From NCBI RefSeq assembly GCF_028705895.1, contig NZ_JAQWCQ010000041.1, forward strand, positions 1 to 32,571: a stretch of 32,571 bases of DNA, written 5' to 3'. This DNA is from Massilibacteroides sp. (GTDB lineage Bacteria; Bacteroidota; Bacteroidia; Bacteroidales; Tannerellaceae). Position numbers and translations under genes: made by a program. Under the pieces are notes generated by a model. That model was not told the DNA's origin. It made no database searches and saw only the letters and a list, made by a program, of their open reading frames with translations. Position 1 is the first letter of the stretch, and each line of letters opens with the position of its first letter. Positions 14,126 through 22,494 of the stretch are shown here, one piece after another.

Positions 14126-16114
14126 ATGACAAACAAAAGAAACCTCAGGCCTGAAGAAATAAAGGTCTTACAATCCCAATTTTGCTATGCGGACGATTGG
14201 AATAAGATCCTTGTCCCCGAAAAATTTGATATAAACTTTGTACACCATGTTCGTTTTTCAGGACATGTGGAATTAGGTGCTTTCAATAAACAGTTCGAAC
14301 TTCCCGGCGGACTCAAAAAGCACAGTGGTTTAAGACATGTTACATTATATAATTGTATTCTGGAAGATGATGTACTGATTGAAAACGTACAGAATTATAT
14401 TGCCAATTACCATATTGGTGAAGGTTCTTTAATTCAAAATATAAATGTATTGCTTGTTGAAGGGAAAACAACCTTCGGAAATAACACGTTAGTTTCCGTA
14501 CTGAATGAAACAGGGGGACGGGAAGTTCCCATTTATGATGGGTTATCAGCTTCTTTAGCCTATGTTATTGCTCTTTACCGCCACCGCCCGGAGCTGATAA
14601 ATCGTCTTTTCGAATTAATTTCGGCTTATGCCGAAAGTCAAAGTTCGAACAAAGGGTATGTCGGGAAAAATTCACGTATCATCAATACCGGAACGATCCG
14701 TAACGTAAAAATCGGCGATTATTCAACGATCGAGAATAGTACCCGTCTGGAAAATGGAGCGATCAACAGCAACCAAACTGCACCTATTTATATTGGCGAC
14801 AGTGTAATCGCACAAGATTTTATTATTTCTTCGGGAGCTTATATTGCAGACGGAGCCAAAATTATCCGGTGTTTTATAGGACAGGCCTGTCATATTACAC
14901 ATGGTTTTTCGGCACACGATTCTTTACTGTTTAGCAACTGCGGATTTGAGAACGGAGAAGCCTGTGCTATTTTTGCCGGCCCGTTCACGGTCTCCATGCA
15001 TAAGAGCAGCCTCCTGATTGCAGGTATGTTCTCATTCCTGAATGCAGGATCAGGCTCCAACCAAAGCAATCACATGTATAAGTTAGGACCTATTCATCAA
15101 GGCATTGTGGAACGAGGATCGAAAACAACGAGTGATTCGTATATTCTCTGGCCTGCACGTATCGGAGCCTTCTCTCTTGTTATGGGAAGACACCATCACC
15201 ACAGTGACACTTCAGATATTCCTTTCTCGTATCTAATTGAGAAAAATGATGAGACCTACCTTGTTCCCGGGGTCAATCTGCGTAGTGTAGGAACAATTCG
15301 TGATGCGCAGAAATGGCCGAAACGAGACAAGCGAAAGGATGCCTATTTATTAGATATGATCAACTACAACCTCCTGAGTCCTTATACTATCCGTAAAATG
15401 ATCAAGGCGGTGGAGATATTGACCAATTTGCAAGCGTTAGTTGGTGAAACATCCGATGTTTACTATTATCAGAACACGCGGATACAAGGAAGTTCCCTTC
15501 GCAACGGCCTTCATTTATATACGCTTGCCATAAATAAATTCTTAGGAAACTCATTAATCAAACGTCTCGAAGGAGATCCGTTTCGGTCTATCGAAGAAGT
15601 ACGGAACCGCCTACGTCCCGATTGTCCGGAAGGCAGTGGAGAATGGGTGGATATGTCCGGACTTATTTTACCTCAACAGGTATTAAACAGCTTTCTTGAT
15701 AAAATAGAGGCAGGAGAAATAACGACATTGACCGAGATTGAATCTTTCCTATACAAAGCCCATAAAGCATATTATTCTTTAGAATGGACGTGGGCATACG
15801 AAACGATAGCGTCTTATTATAATGTAAACCTTCAGCAAATATCAGCTTCTGAAATTATCGGATTAGTCCACAAATGGCAGGAATCCGTCATCGGTCTGGA
15901 TGAACTTCTCTACGCCGATGCCAAGAAAGAGTTCTCGCTTACTTTTATGACGGGCTTTGGCGTAGATGGAGCAGAGGAAGAAAAACTCGGAGATTTCGAA
16001 GGTGTTCGCGGAGATTTCGAGAACAACCCCTTCGTTGCCGCCGTACAAGAACATATTACAAAAAAGCGTGCGCTCGGCGATGAATTGATCGGACGGCTAC
16101 AGCCGTTACTATGA
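14126..16114 (+). CDS. DUF4954 protein with left-handed beta-helix
   Basis: This is a 662-residue cytoplasmic protein of the DUF4954 family. Between about residues 60 and 310 it shows the irregular hexapeptide pattern of a left-handed beta-helix, as in sugar acyltransferases and nucleotidyltransferase tails: IGEGSLIQNINVLLVEG, VKIGDYSTIENSTRLENGAINS, IGDSVIAQDFIISSGAYIADGAKIIRCFIGQ. A run of four histidines (356-359, in GRHHHHSDTSD) follows in the most conserved-looking part, next to ARIGAFSLVMG, and could bind a metal or phosphate. The C-terminal third (about 400-662) is mostly helical. It is the second gene of the hflX operon. Family members are common in Bacteroidota and some spirochaetes. 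I do not know an established activity, and a transferase on a sugar or nucleotide is only a guess. Confidence 0.85.
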   Translation: MTNKRNLRPEEIKVLQSQFCYADDWNKILVPEKFDINFVHHVRFSGHVELGAFNKQFELPGGLKKHSGLRHVTLYNCILEDDVLIENVQNYIANYHIGEGSLIQNINVLLVEGKTTFGNNTLVSVLNETGGREVPIYDGLSASLAYVIALYRHRPELINRLFELISAYAESQSSNKGYVGKNSRIINTGTIRNVKIGDYSTIENSTRLENGAINSNQTAPIYIGDSVIAQDFIISSGAYIADGAKIIRCFIGQACHITHGFSAHDSLLFSNCGFENGEACAIFAGPFTVSMHKSSLLIAGMFSFLNAGSGSNQSNHMYKLGPIHQGIVERGSKTTSDSYILWPARIGAFSLVMGRHHHHSDTSDIPFSYLIEKNDETYLVPGVNLRSVGTIRDAQKWPKRDKRKDAYLLDMINYNLLSPYTIRKMIKAVEILTNLQALVGETSDVYYYQNTRIQGSSLRNGLHLYTLAINKFLGNSLIKRLEGDPFRSIEEVRNRLRPDCPEGSGEWVDMSGLILPQQVLNSFLDKIEAGEITTLTEIESFLYKAHKAYYSLEWTWAYETIASYYNVNLQQISASEIIGLVHKWQESVIGLDELLYADAKKEFSLTFMTGFGVDGAEEEKLGDFEGVRGDFENNPFVAAVQEHITKKRALGDELIGRLQPLL

Positions 16115-16191
16115 TTTTGACTATATCCGTTGCGGGATTAAATTAGGATCTATTCATGCCTGTTTTTAATCATTAGAATAAATAAAAAAAT

Positions 16192-16248
16192 ATAAAGGTT
16201 ATTTTCGGAAATATAAAGGATATTTTTGCAAAAATATCCTTTATATTT
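16192..16248. repeat. 21-bp-phased ATAAAGG repeats and 40-bp perfect palindrome
   Basis: Two direct copies of an ATAAAGG(A/T)TA unit begin at 16192 and 16213, exactly 21 bases apart. An inverted copy (TATCCTTTAT) sits at 16235-16244. The second direct copy and the inverted copy lie in a perfect palindrome with 20-base arms, 16209-16228 and 16229-16248, centred on TTTTTGCAAAAA. It is followed by T residues. The site lies between the 3' ends of two convergent genes, so it may act as a bidirectional terminator. Its first 28 bases (16209-16236) recur exactly at 28267-28294. The remaining intergenic sequence (16115-16191 and 16249-16343) shows nothing further. Confidence 0.75.
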
Positions 16249-16343
16249 TTACGCTTATTTTTTACTTGATTTTCAACAATAAAAATAACGCCCGATTTGA
16301 GGGGTAAAATGAGTATTTTGTGACTATTGTATATACTGATTTA

Positions 16344-18191
16344 TTATTCCTCAATCTCCACTAATTTTGCTCCGACTGAAACGATTGTACCCTCTTCTAC
16401 AAACAATTGTTTTACTGTTCCTGTGTATTCAGACATAATATTATTTTCCATTTTCATGGCTTCCAGAATGATTATCTCCTGTCCTTTCTGAACATGGTCT
16501 CCCGATTTTACTAAAAGTTTAAAGATATTGCCCGGCATGGGAGATTCGATAACCTGCCCCGTAATCGGAAGAATGTCTTCTTTGGGAGCTTCTTCCTGAA
16601 TAATTTCCTCTTTGCAGGTTTGTTCAAAACGCAATTTCTTTTGGTTCGTCAAGAATGTTGTTGCTACAGAAGGGAATAATTCTAACAACAACACTTCTTT
16701 TTCGTTCTCGGCTAAACGTACACCTCCGTATTCTTCCAGTATTGGGTTATCGGGCGCTTTGTGTTTTGAGGTATCATACGGCGTCTCTTCTTTCACTTTT
16801 GCAATCTGCAAGCGAAAATCCGGTGAAACGGGCACGGGAGTTTCTCCATATTCTCCTTTCACTAAGGCCACAAACTGATTGGACGTATTGGTGTACATTT
16901 CTTTCCCATGTTTCATATCCATAGCACAGTTGACCGCCTGAACTCCTACAATCTGACTGGTAGGCGTCACCAAAGGAGGAAGACCGGCCGCCAGTCGTAC
17001 TGTCGGAATCAGCTTCATAGCATCTTCCAGAATATCCATTGCATTGAGTTGCTTCAACTGGGCTACCATATTGGTGTACATACCACCGGGTATCTCTGCA
17101 TTTTTAACTAATTCATTTGGCGCAGGGAAATTAAAATAGGATTCTATTTCATGGCATGCTTTTAACAGTGCATCTTCATCATTTCTCTTACTTGCAATAA
17201 TCGCATCATCAAAGGCTTTATCAATATGATCCGGTAATTTATCCGTCAACGGATTGAACGGATTCGGAAATTGTTTCACTGCATCGTAAGCATCTAATTC
17301 CTTCCGGATATTAAGCAATTTATGATTGATTTCAGCAACGGCAGCCATATCAATATCCAGTTCAATCCCCAGCTTCTGACAGAAAACGTAAATAAGTTCA
17401 ATGGCGGGAGCAGCCGGTCCGCCGGCAAAATTCCAGATAACAGTATCAACAATATCAACCCCGTTAATAATTGCAGATAAAACGGCACCTAAACCGTAAC
17501 CGGGCGTACAATGCGTATGAAAGTCGATAGGAATATGCAATTCCTTTTTAAAAAGCTTAATAAGTTCGGCACTTCTCGAAGGTTGGATCAAGCCACTCAT
17601 GTCTTTAATCGTAATCATGTCGGCTCCCAACTGTTCCATTCCTTTTGCTTTCTGAAGAAAATAGTCGTTTGTAAAGATAGCCTTAGGTAGTGGCTTCCCT
17701 TTCAATGCCGCTTTTGCACGCTCCGAAAAAGTAAAATGCGGATCAATCGTGTAACAAACAGCACAATCAGCTATACCTCCATATTGCTTAACATAACGGA
17801 TTGTTGACTTCACATTGTTTACATCGTTCAATGCGTCGAAAATACGCATAATACCCAAGCCTGATTCAATCGAGTTTTTACAAAAACCATCAATAATTTC
17901 ATCTGGATAGGGAGCATACCCAAACAGGTTGCGTCCTCGAGAGAGAGCTGTCAGTTTAGAAACATCTCCAATTACAGCTTTAATCTTTTCCAATCGATCC
18001 CATGGATTTTCATTCAGGTAACGCATCACCGAATCCGGAACTGCCCCACCCCAAACTTCCATTGCATAAAAATTAGCGTCTTTGTAAAAAGGTAATACTC
18101 TATCGACCTGTTCCTGAGACATTCTGGTAGCAAACGCAGACTGCTGACCATCTCTTAATGTCAAATCCCGAATAAGTAATTTACGTGCCAT
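16344..18191 (-). CDS. oadA: Biotin-dependent oxaloacetate decarboxylase/pyruvate carboxylase alpha-type subunit
   Basis: This 615-residue protein combines a carboxyltransferase domain and a biotin carrier domain. The N-terminal TIM barrel (about 1-300) has IRDLTLRDGQQS, the active-site lysine region ITIKDMSGL, and the metal-binding FHTHCTPGYG. The conserved carboxylase domain follows to about residue 460. A linker leads to a biotinyl domain (about 545-615) with the biotin lysine in EAMKMEN (about K580). Such subunits move CO2 between biotin and pyruvate/oxaloacetate. They work either in the sodium-pumping decarboxylase (with membrane beta and gamma subunits) or as subunit B of a two-part pyruvate carboxylase. 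No partner subunit is adjacent, so the choice between the two is open. The gene appears to be alone in its transcript. Confidence 0.9.
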   Translation of the reverse strand: MARKLLIRDLTLRDGQQSAFATRMSQEQVDRVLPFYKDANFYAMEVWGGAVPDSVMRYLNENPWDRLEKIKAVIGDVSKLTALSRGRNLFGYAPYPDEIIDGFCKNSIESGLGIMRIFDALNDVNNVKSTIRYVKQYGGIADCAVCYTIDPHFTFSERAKAALKGKPLPKAIFTNDYFLQKAKGMEQLGADMITIKDMSGLIQPSRSAELIKLFKKELHIPIDFHTHCTPGYGLGAVLSAIINGVDIVDTVIWNFAGGPAAPAIELIYVFCQKLGIELDIDMAAVAEINHKLLNIRKELDAYDAVKQFPNPFNPLTDKLPDHIDKAFDDAIIASKRNDEDALLKACHEIESYFNFPAPNELVKNAEIPGGMYTNMVAQLKQLNAMDILEDAMKLIPTVRLAAGLPPLVTPTSQIVGVQAVNCAMDMKHGKEMYTNTSNQFVALVKGEYGETPVPVSPDFRLQIAKVKEETPYDTSKHKAPDNPILEEYGGVRLAENEKEVLLLELFPSVATTFLTNQKKLRFEQTCKEEIIQEEAPKEDILPITGQVIESPMPGNIFKLLVKSGDHVQKGQEIIILEAMKMENNIMSEYTGTVKQLFVEEGTIVSVGAKLVEIEE

Positions 18192-18219
18192 GATTAAATT
18201 GGTTTAAAGAATGATTGAG

Positions 18220-18252
18220 TAAAGGTATTAGAAAGAAATCAATCTTTACAAC
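18220..18252 (-). promoter_or_regulatory. Probable promoter of the oadA-type gene
   Basis: On the minus strand, TTGT, a 20-base spacer and TACCTTTA (18220-18227) fit the -33/-7 pattern with a final A instead of G. The leader would be about 20 bases. The rest of the gap to the SpoIID-like gene (18253-18461) is A/T rich and holds no gene that I can support. Confidence 0.45.
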
Positions 18253-18461
18253 ACATTTTTATGATACGTAAACAGTTTTTGGGGGCATTTCAGAGGGCGT
18301 TTATTTTTTTGACAGCTTTACTGATTTTTAGTTACTTATAAAGTGATTTTAATTAAAAAAAACGGCTTTATAACTCAATCATATTAAGTTTCGAAAGAGT
18401 TAAATAACGCTAAATAAAGAAATTTTTCTGTATTTTATTTTTGCATGCTGATAAGGGGAGA

Positions 18462-19757
18462 TTAATAGGCATGTTTTATCGTTGCTCCGACATAATAATG
18501 AAGTAAAATCTTGTCGTAAGAATACCCCTGTTCCCCCATAACGGCCGCGCCGATCTGACATAAACCAACACCATGCCCCCACCCTGCACCATTCAAAATA
18601 AAAGTGTCGCCTTCTTTTCTGACAACAAAAGCCGAGCTGTAAAGATGTGAAGTAGATAGTGTTCGTCTTATCTCAAGTTCTTTTCCAATCGTCAGGGTTT
18701 TCTTTGTTCCAACGATTTTGAGTTTGGTTAGCCTGCCTGAAGTTCCTCTGGCAACAGGGATTAGTTCCTCAATCATACCGAAATCAATGCCTGACCGTTT
18801 AAACGCCAGTTCGGAAAGTTCTTTTTGTGTATAACGAACTTCCCAACGATAGAAATCGGTTGTTTCCTGATCGTAGTTATTTAAGACCTGACCGAGTATC
18901 TTTTTATCCGTTGTATTACAGAAAGCATTTGGTCTGGATTGTATCCACTTGACGGCTTCCGACTCTATTCTCAGATCAGGCATTTCATATTTTCCGGCAA
19001 TATCCCGGAGCTTTGCTAAATAAGGAAATTGCTTATCCTCCCAACAATATTGGAATTCCTCAACCATACCACCGCAACATTTAGAGAAACGGGCATCACA
19101 TATTTTCCCTTCGGAGAGCAAGACTTCTCCGCGAGTTTCGTTTACAGCCTGCTTAACCATCTCCAGATTAGCAGAAGCGCGGGTAATGCCTTGATAGCGC
19201 TGACAATGATCATCGGCACAAACATCGAACAGGGTATGATCTTCCCGGTCATACCAACGAATCAGTTCATCTTCGGTTTCGGAGAAAGTGGCATAAGTTG
19301 CTTTAGAAGAAACGATCTCTTTATTCTTTTCTATCTGAGCCAACAACCAGCTACGCGAAATAACAGCGTGTGCCTTCAGCAGTTCAAGTGAAGCCGTTGC
19401 ACTCATTTCGGAAGAGATAACGCTGATCAGATAGTCTTCAACAGACAAGATATTGATCGCTACTATTTTTCCCTCATCAACGATCAGTTTTAACGCCCCC
19501 TGAAATTGTTGATTTTCTTTTCTTTCCCAGTGAAAGTTAATACCGATCACTACGTCTTTTATTCCAAAAGAGGAGTTGCTATCTTTCGGCACAAAAAATA
19601 ATTCATCGTACAACCTGCCGTTCCATTCAATGTGATTCTTATGGATTACAGCCGTCCATTCTCCATTTGCAGATTGGTTGTTCAGGGTATAGCCCTGACT
19701 TAAGACAAACGTTATCGATTCATTTGTGAGTATTCCTACACTTACGGTTGTTTCCAT
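18462..19757 (-). CDS. SpoIID/LytB-domain peptidoglycan protein
   Basis: This 431-residue protein carries a SpoIID/LytB domain. Founding members include SpoIID, which cleaves denuded peptidoglycan glycans, and LytB, which enhances amidase LytC. The domain starts around residue 100 (LSVEDYLISVISSEMSATASLELLKAHAVISRSWLL) and contains EVLLSEGKICDARFSKCCGGMVEEF. It ends with the signature GAGWGHGVGLCQIGA (about 390-404). The putative catalytic glutamate is in SSEMSA. No signal peptide is visible at the chosen start (METTVSVGILTN), which is odd for a wall enzyme. It is the last gene of the susC-susD-namZ-symporter operon, 7 bases after the symporter gene. It probably works on amidase-treated glycan strands, or activates the amidase encoded in the divergent arm; both are inference. 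Confidence 0.87.
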   Translation of the reverse strand: METTVSVGILTNESITFVLSQGYTLNNQSANGEWTAVIHKNHIEWNGRLYDELFFVPKDSNSSFGIKDVVIGINFHWERKENQQFQGALKLIVDEGKIVAINILSVEDYLISVISSEMSATASLELLKAHAVISRSWLLAQIEKNKEIVSSKATYATFSETEDELIRWYDREDHTLFDVCADDHCQRYQGITRASANLEMVKQAVNETRGEVLLSEGKICDARFSKCCGGMVEEFQYCWEDKQFPYLAKLRDIAGKYEMPDLRIESEAVKWIQSRPNAFCNTTDKKILGQVLNNYDQETTDFYRWEVRYTQKELSELAFKRSGIDFGMIEELIPVARGTSGRLTKLKIVGTKKTLTIGKELEIRRTLSTSHLYSSAFVVRKEGDTFILNGAGWGHGVGLCQIGAAVMGEQGYSYDKILLHYYVGATIKHAY

Positions 19758-19764
19758 AGAAGTA

Positions 19765-21228
19765 TTAAGCTTTTGAAGGGTTCTTTCTTGTTAATAACAG
19801 CAGACCTATAAAGGTCAGAAAAGCATTTAATATCAGCCTGTCGTGACTAAATTCATATCCGTTAAACCAGGCTTTTGAATTTGTATCGATTATAAAGCAA
19901 AGGACCGGAGATAGAAGTGCCACTAAGGGGATGAAACGATCATAGACTTGTTTCTTCGTAAAAATACCAAAGACAAACATACCGAGAATCGGGCCATAGG
20001 TATAACTTGCCAGAATATATACAGCATTAATTACAGACGTATTATTCAGCAGGTTAATAATAATAATGACCAATCCCATGATGACTGCCATTCCGATATG
20101 TACCTTTTTACGTGTTCCAGCAACAGTTTGTTCCGAGTCTTTTTTCGTACTTTCAAGAATATCTACCGTAAAGGAAGTCGTAAGTGCTGTCAAAGCTGAC
20201 CCTGCCGCAGCATAAGCCGCAGATATTAACCCGATAATAAATAAAACGCCAACGACCAACGGAAAATAGCCTCCGGTAGCTATAAAAGGAAACAGATCAT
20301 CTGCTTTTGTCGGTATGGTTAAATTATTTTGTGCAGCAAACGTATAAAGCAACACACCCAGTACAAGGAAAAGAAGAATAATGAATATTTGCAAGATTCC
20401 ACTTGTCACCATATTCTTTTGTGCATCTCGGGGATTCTTACAACTCAGATTCTTTTGCATAAAATCCTGATCCAGTCCTGTTGTTGCAATCACTAAAAAG
20501 ATTCCGGCAAGGAATTGCTTGAAAAAGTATTTTCCATCTTTGATATCATCAAAGAAAAAAGCTTTAGACATATCGCTGTCCCTTACCATGGCTGTCATCT
20601 CCGAAAAACTATAACCTAAGTCCTTTGATATATAGTATATACATAGCCCCACAGAAAAAACCAAACAAAATGTTTTTAATGAATCCGTCCAGATCAGCGA
20701 CTTTACGCCTCCCTGATAGGTATAAAGCCAGACTAAGAACACCGTAAACACAACATTCAAGACGAAAGGCAGATTCAGGGGAGCAAAAACCAAGAGTTGT
20801 AAAACTACACAAACCAAATACAAACGCACGGCTGCTCCAAGCATTTTAGAAATAAAGAAAAACCAGGCTCCTGTTCTGTATGATGCTATCCCGAACCGGT
20901 TCTCTAAATATTCATAAATAGACGTCAGGTTCATCTTATAGAATAACGGGATCAGGACAAAAGCAATAAGAAATTGTCCGACAGCAAAGCCCAGTACCAT
21001 CTGCAGATAAGAGAATGATTGTGTAGCCACCATGCCCGGAACCGAGACAAAGGTTACTCCCGAAATAGCAGACGCAATCATAGCAAAAGCAACGACATAC
21101 CAGGAAGACTTACGATTTCCCGTAAAAAAACCCTGATTATCGACCTTTCGGCCTGTCAGATATGAGATACCAAATAAAACGGCAAAATAGGCCGCCATCG
21201 TAAGCAAAACTAAAGCAGGAGTCATCAT
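19765..21228 (-). CDS. Sodium:solute symporter, possible MurNAc transporter
   Basis: This 487-residue inner-membrane protein of the sodium:solute symporter (SSS) family has about 13 hydrophobic segments. Typical features are TGRKVDNQGFFTGNRKSSWYVVAFAMIASAISGVTFVSVPG near the start, the central DQDFMQKNLSCKNPRDAQKN loop, and GLISAAYAAAGSALTALTTSFTVDI. It uses the sodium gradient to import a small solute. It lies between namZ (28 bases upstream) and the SpoIID-like gene (7 bases downstream). The most likely substrate is therefore N-acetylmuramic acid or a related amino-sugar product. No sugar-specific residue can be read from the sequence, so the substrate is an inference from context. Confidence 0.88.
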   Translation of the reverse strand: MMTPALVLLTMAAYFAVLFGISYLTGRKVDNQGFFTGNRKSSWYVVAFAMIASAISGVTFVSVPGMVATQSFSYLQMVLGFAVGQFLIAFVLIPLFYKMNLTSIYEYLENRFGIASYRTGAWFFFISKMLGAAVRLYLVCVVLQLLVFAPLNLPFVLNVVFTVFLVWLYTYQGGVKSLIWTDSLKTFCLVFSVGLCIYYISKDLGYSFSEMTAMVRDSDMSKAFFFDDIKDGKYFFKQFLAGIFLVIATTGLDQDFMQKNLSCKNPRDAQKNMVTSGILQIFIILLFLVLGVLLYTFAAQNNLTIPTKADDLFPFIATGGYFPLVVGVLFIIGLISAAYAAAGSALTALTTSFTVDILESTKKDSEQTVAGTRKKVHIGMAVIMGLVIIIINLLNNTSVINAVYILASYTYGPILGMFVFGIFTKKQVYDRFIPLVALLSPVLCFIIDTNSKAWFNGYEFSHDRLILNAFLTFIGLLLLTRKNPSKA

Positions 21229-21256
21229 CGTTTTTCTATGCTATTAGGTTATGTTA

Positions 21257-22426
21257 TTATTCGGAATAAAGCAGATAAGGCTTACGTTGTTGTTTAAATT
21301 TCTCTACATCGCCTTTCCACATCTTTTTGATTTCATCCGCTGATTTTCCTTCTTTGATCATTTTTCGAATATAGTCAACTCCGACTAACTTTTCGAAAAA
21401 GGGACGAAAAAAATGATCATCTAAATTCAGGTTATTATAAGCGTCGATTACATAAGTCAGATCAAAACCTTTCGCAAAGATTTCTTCATCAGGTACGTTT
21501 CTTAAATCAACGCCATAACAAAGACGGTCAAGCTGAGGCGGATATTTTGCACCGGGAATACTGCGAGGAGTAAAAGTGAAGTCGTATCCTTTCATATTCG
21601 GATGTCCATAAACCTGAAAAGGGAACTCTGTACCCCGTCCTAAACTAACAGGAGTTGCTTCAAACAGGCAGGTAGAAGGATAAAGGTAGATAGATTTCAT
21701 GTTTGGCAAGTTAGGGGAAGGGGGGAGTGGAACCTGATACAATGTCTGATGTGTATAGTTCTTACATTTAATTACTGTCAGATCACAGACCCGGGACTGT
21801 GGCAGCCATCGCTCACCATTGGTCATCAAAGCCAACTCTCCAAGAGTCATTCCATGCACAACAGGAATTGGCAACCAACCCACACCGGATTTATGCTTCA
21901 TATCTAAAATAGGGCCATCCACATAATGACCATTCGGATTCGGACGATCCAACACCAACATTTTCTTATTGTATTCAGCGCAAGCATCCATCAGGCGCAC
22001 CATCGTTGCATAATAAGTATAGAACCGAAGACCGACATCCTGTATATCAATAATCATTAAATCAAACATCTCCATAGACTCTTTACTTGGCTTCTGCCCT
22101 TCACCTCCATAAAGAGAACGAATAGGAACACCCGTTTTAGAATCGACCGAACTGGCCACATGCTCACCCGCATCAGCATCCCCGCGAAAACCGTGTTCCG
22201 GAGAAAAGATAGCAACAACATTAAACTTATTCCTCAATAGTAAATCCAGCAAATGCTCCTCGCCAACCATCCCCGTATGATTAGACATAATAGCAATACG
22301 CTTATTCTTTAATACAGGAAAGTATTCCTTCGTCGATTCAGCCCCCACAATCACCCAGCCTTTCTGACCAAAAACAAAAGAACACGAGAGAAAACAAACG
22401 AGTGTAATCAGATAAATGTGTTTCAT
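21257..22426 (-). CDS. namZ: Exo-beta-N-acetylmuramidase NamZ (DUF1343, GH171)
   Basis: This 389-residue secreted enzyme has a signal peptide (residues 1-21, ending FVFGQ). Characterised members remove MurNAc from the non-reducing end of peptide-free peptidoglycan chains. Typical DUF1343 segments are IAIMSNHTGMVGEEHLLDLL, FSPEHGFRGDADAGEHV, LMIIDIQDVGLRFYTYYATM, LDRPNPNGHYVDGPIL, PIPVVHGMTLGELALMTNGE, and the SLGRGTEFPFQVYGHP region. Length is normal for the family. It lies 68 bases after susD, across a hairpin, and 28 bases before the symporter. That position indicates that liberated MurNAc is taken up. Family membership is clear; exact product preference cannot be read here. Confidence 0.92.
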   Translation of the reverse strand: MKHIYLITLVCFLSCSFVFGQKGWVIVGAESTKEYFPVLKNKRIAIMSNHTGMVGEEHLLDLLLRNKFNVVAIFSPEHGFRGDADAGEHVASSVDSKTGVPIRSLYGGEGQKPSKESMEMFDLMIIDIQDVGLRFYTYYATMVRLMDACAEYNKKMLVLDRPNPNGHYVDGPILDMKHKSGVGWLPIPVVHGMTLGELALMTNGERWLPQSRVCDLTVIKCKNYTHQTLYQVPLPPSPNLPNMKSIYLYPSTCLFEATPVSLGRGTEFPFQVYGHPNMKGYDFTFTPRSIPGAKYPPQLDRLCYGVDLRNVPDEEIFAKGFDLTYVIDAYNNLNLDDHFFRPFFEKLVGVDYIRKMIKEGKSADEIKKMWKGDVEKFKQQRKPYLLYSE

Positions 22427-22443
22427 GGTATTCCTTTTTTTAA

Positions 22444-22477
22444 AGAAGTTGCCTCAATAATAATTGAAGCAACTTCT
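22444..22477 (-). promoter_or_regulatory. Hairpin between susD and namZ
   Basis: Arms 22444-22457 and 22464-22477 are complementary at 13 of 14 positions around a TAATAA loop. In the transcribed (minus) direction no U-run follows. An RNA-stabilising or partial-attenuation hairpin is therefore more likely than a full terminator. It would let susCD be expressed more than the downstream enzymes. Confidence 0.6.
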
Positions 22478-22494
22478 GATAATTACAAATATAA

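Noticed and set aside
16192-16248. CRISPR array interpretation of the phased repeats
   Set aside because: The units are directly adjacent 21-base repeats with no unique spacers and no cas genes nearby.
18436-18443. Plus-strand TATTTTTG just downstream of the SpoIID-like gene as a promoter
   Set aside because: There is no -33 element at proper spacing and no plus-strand gene follows; such boxes occur by chance in A/T-rich DNA.
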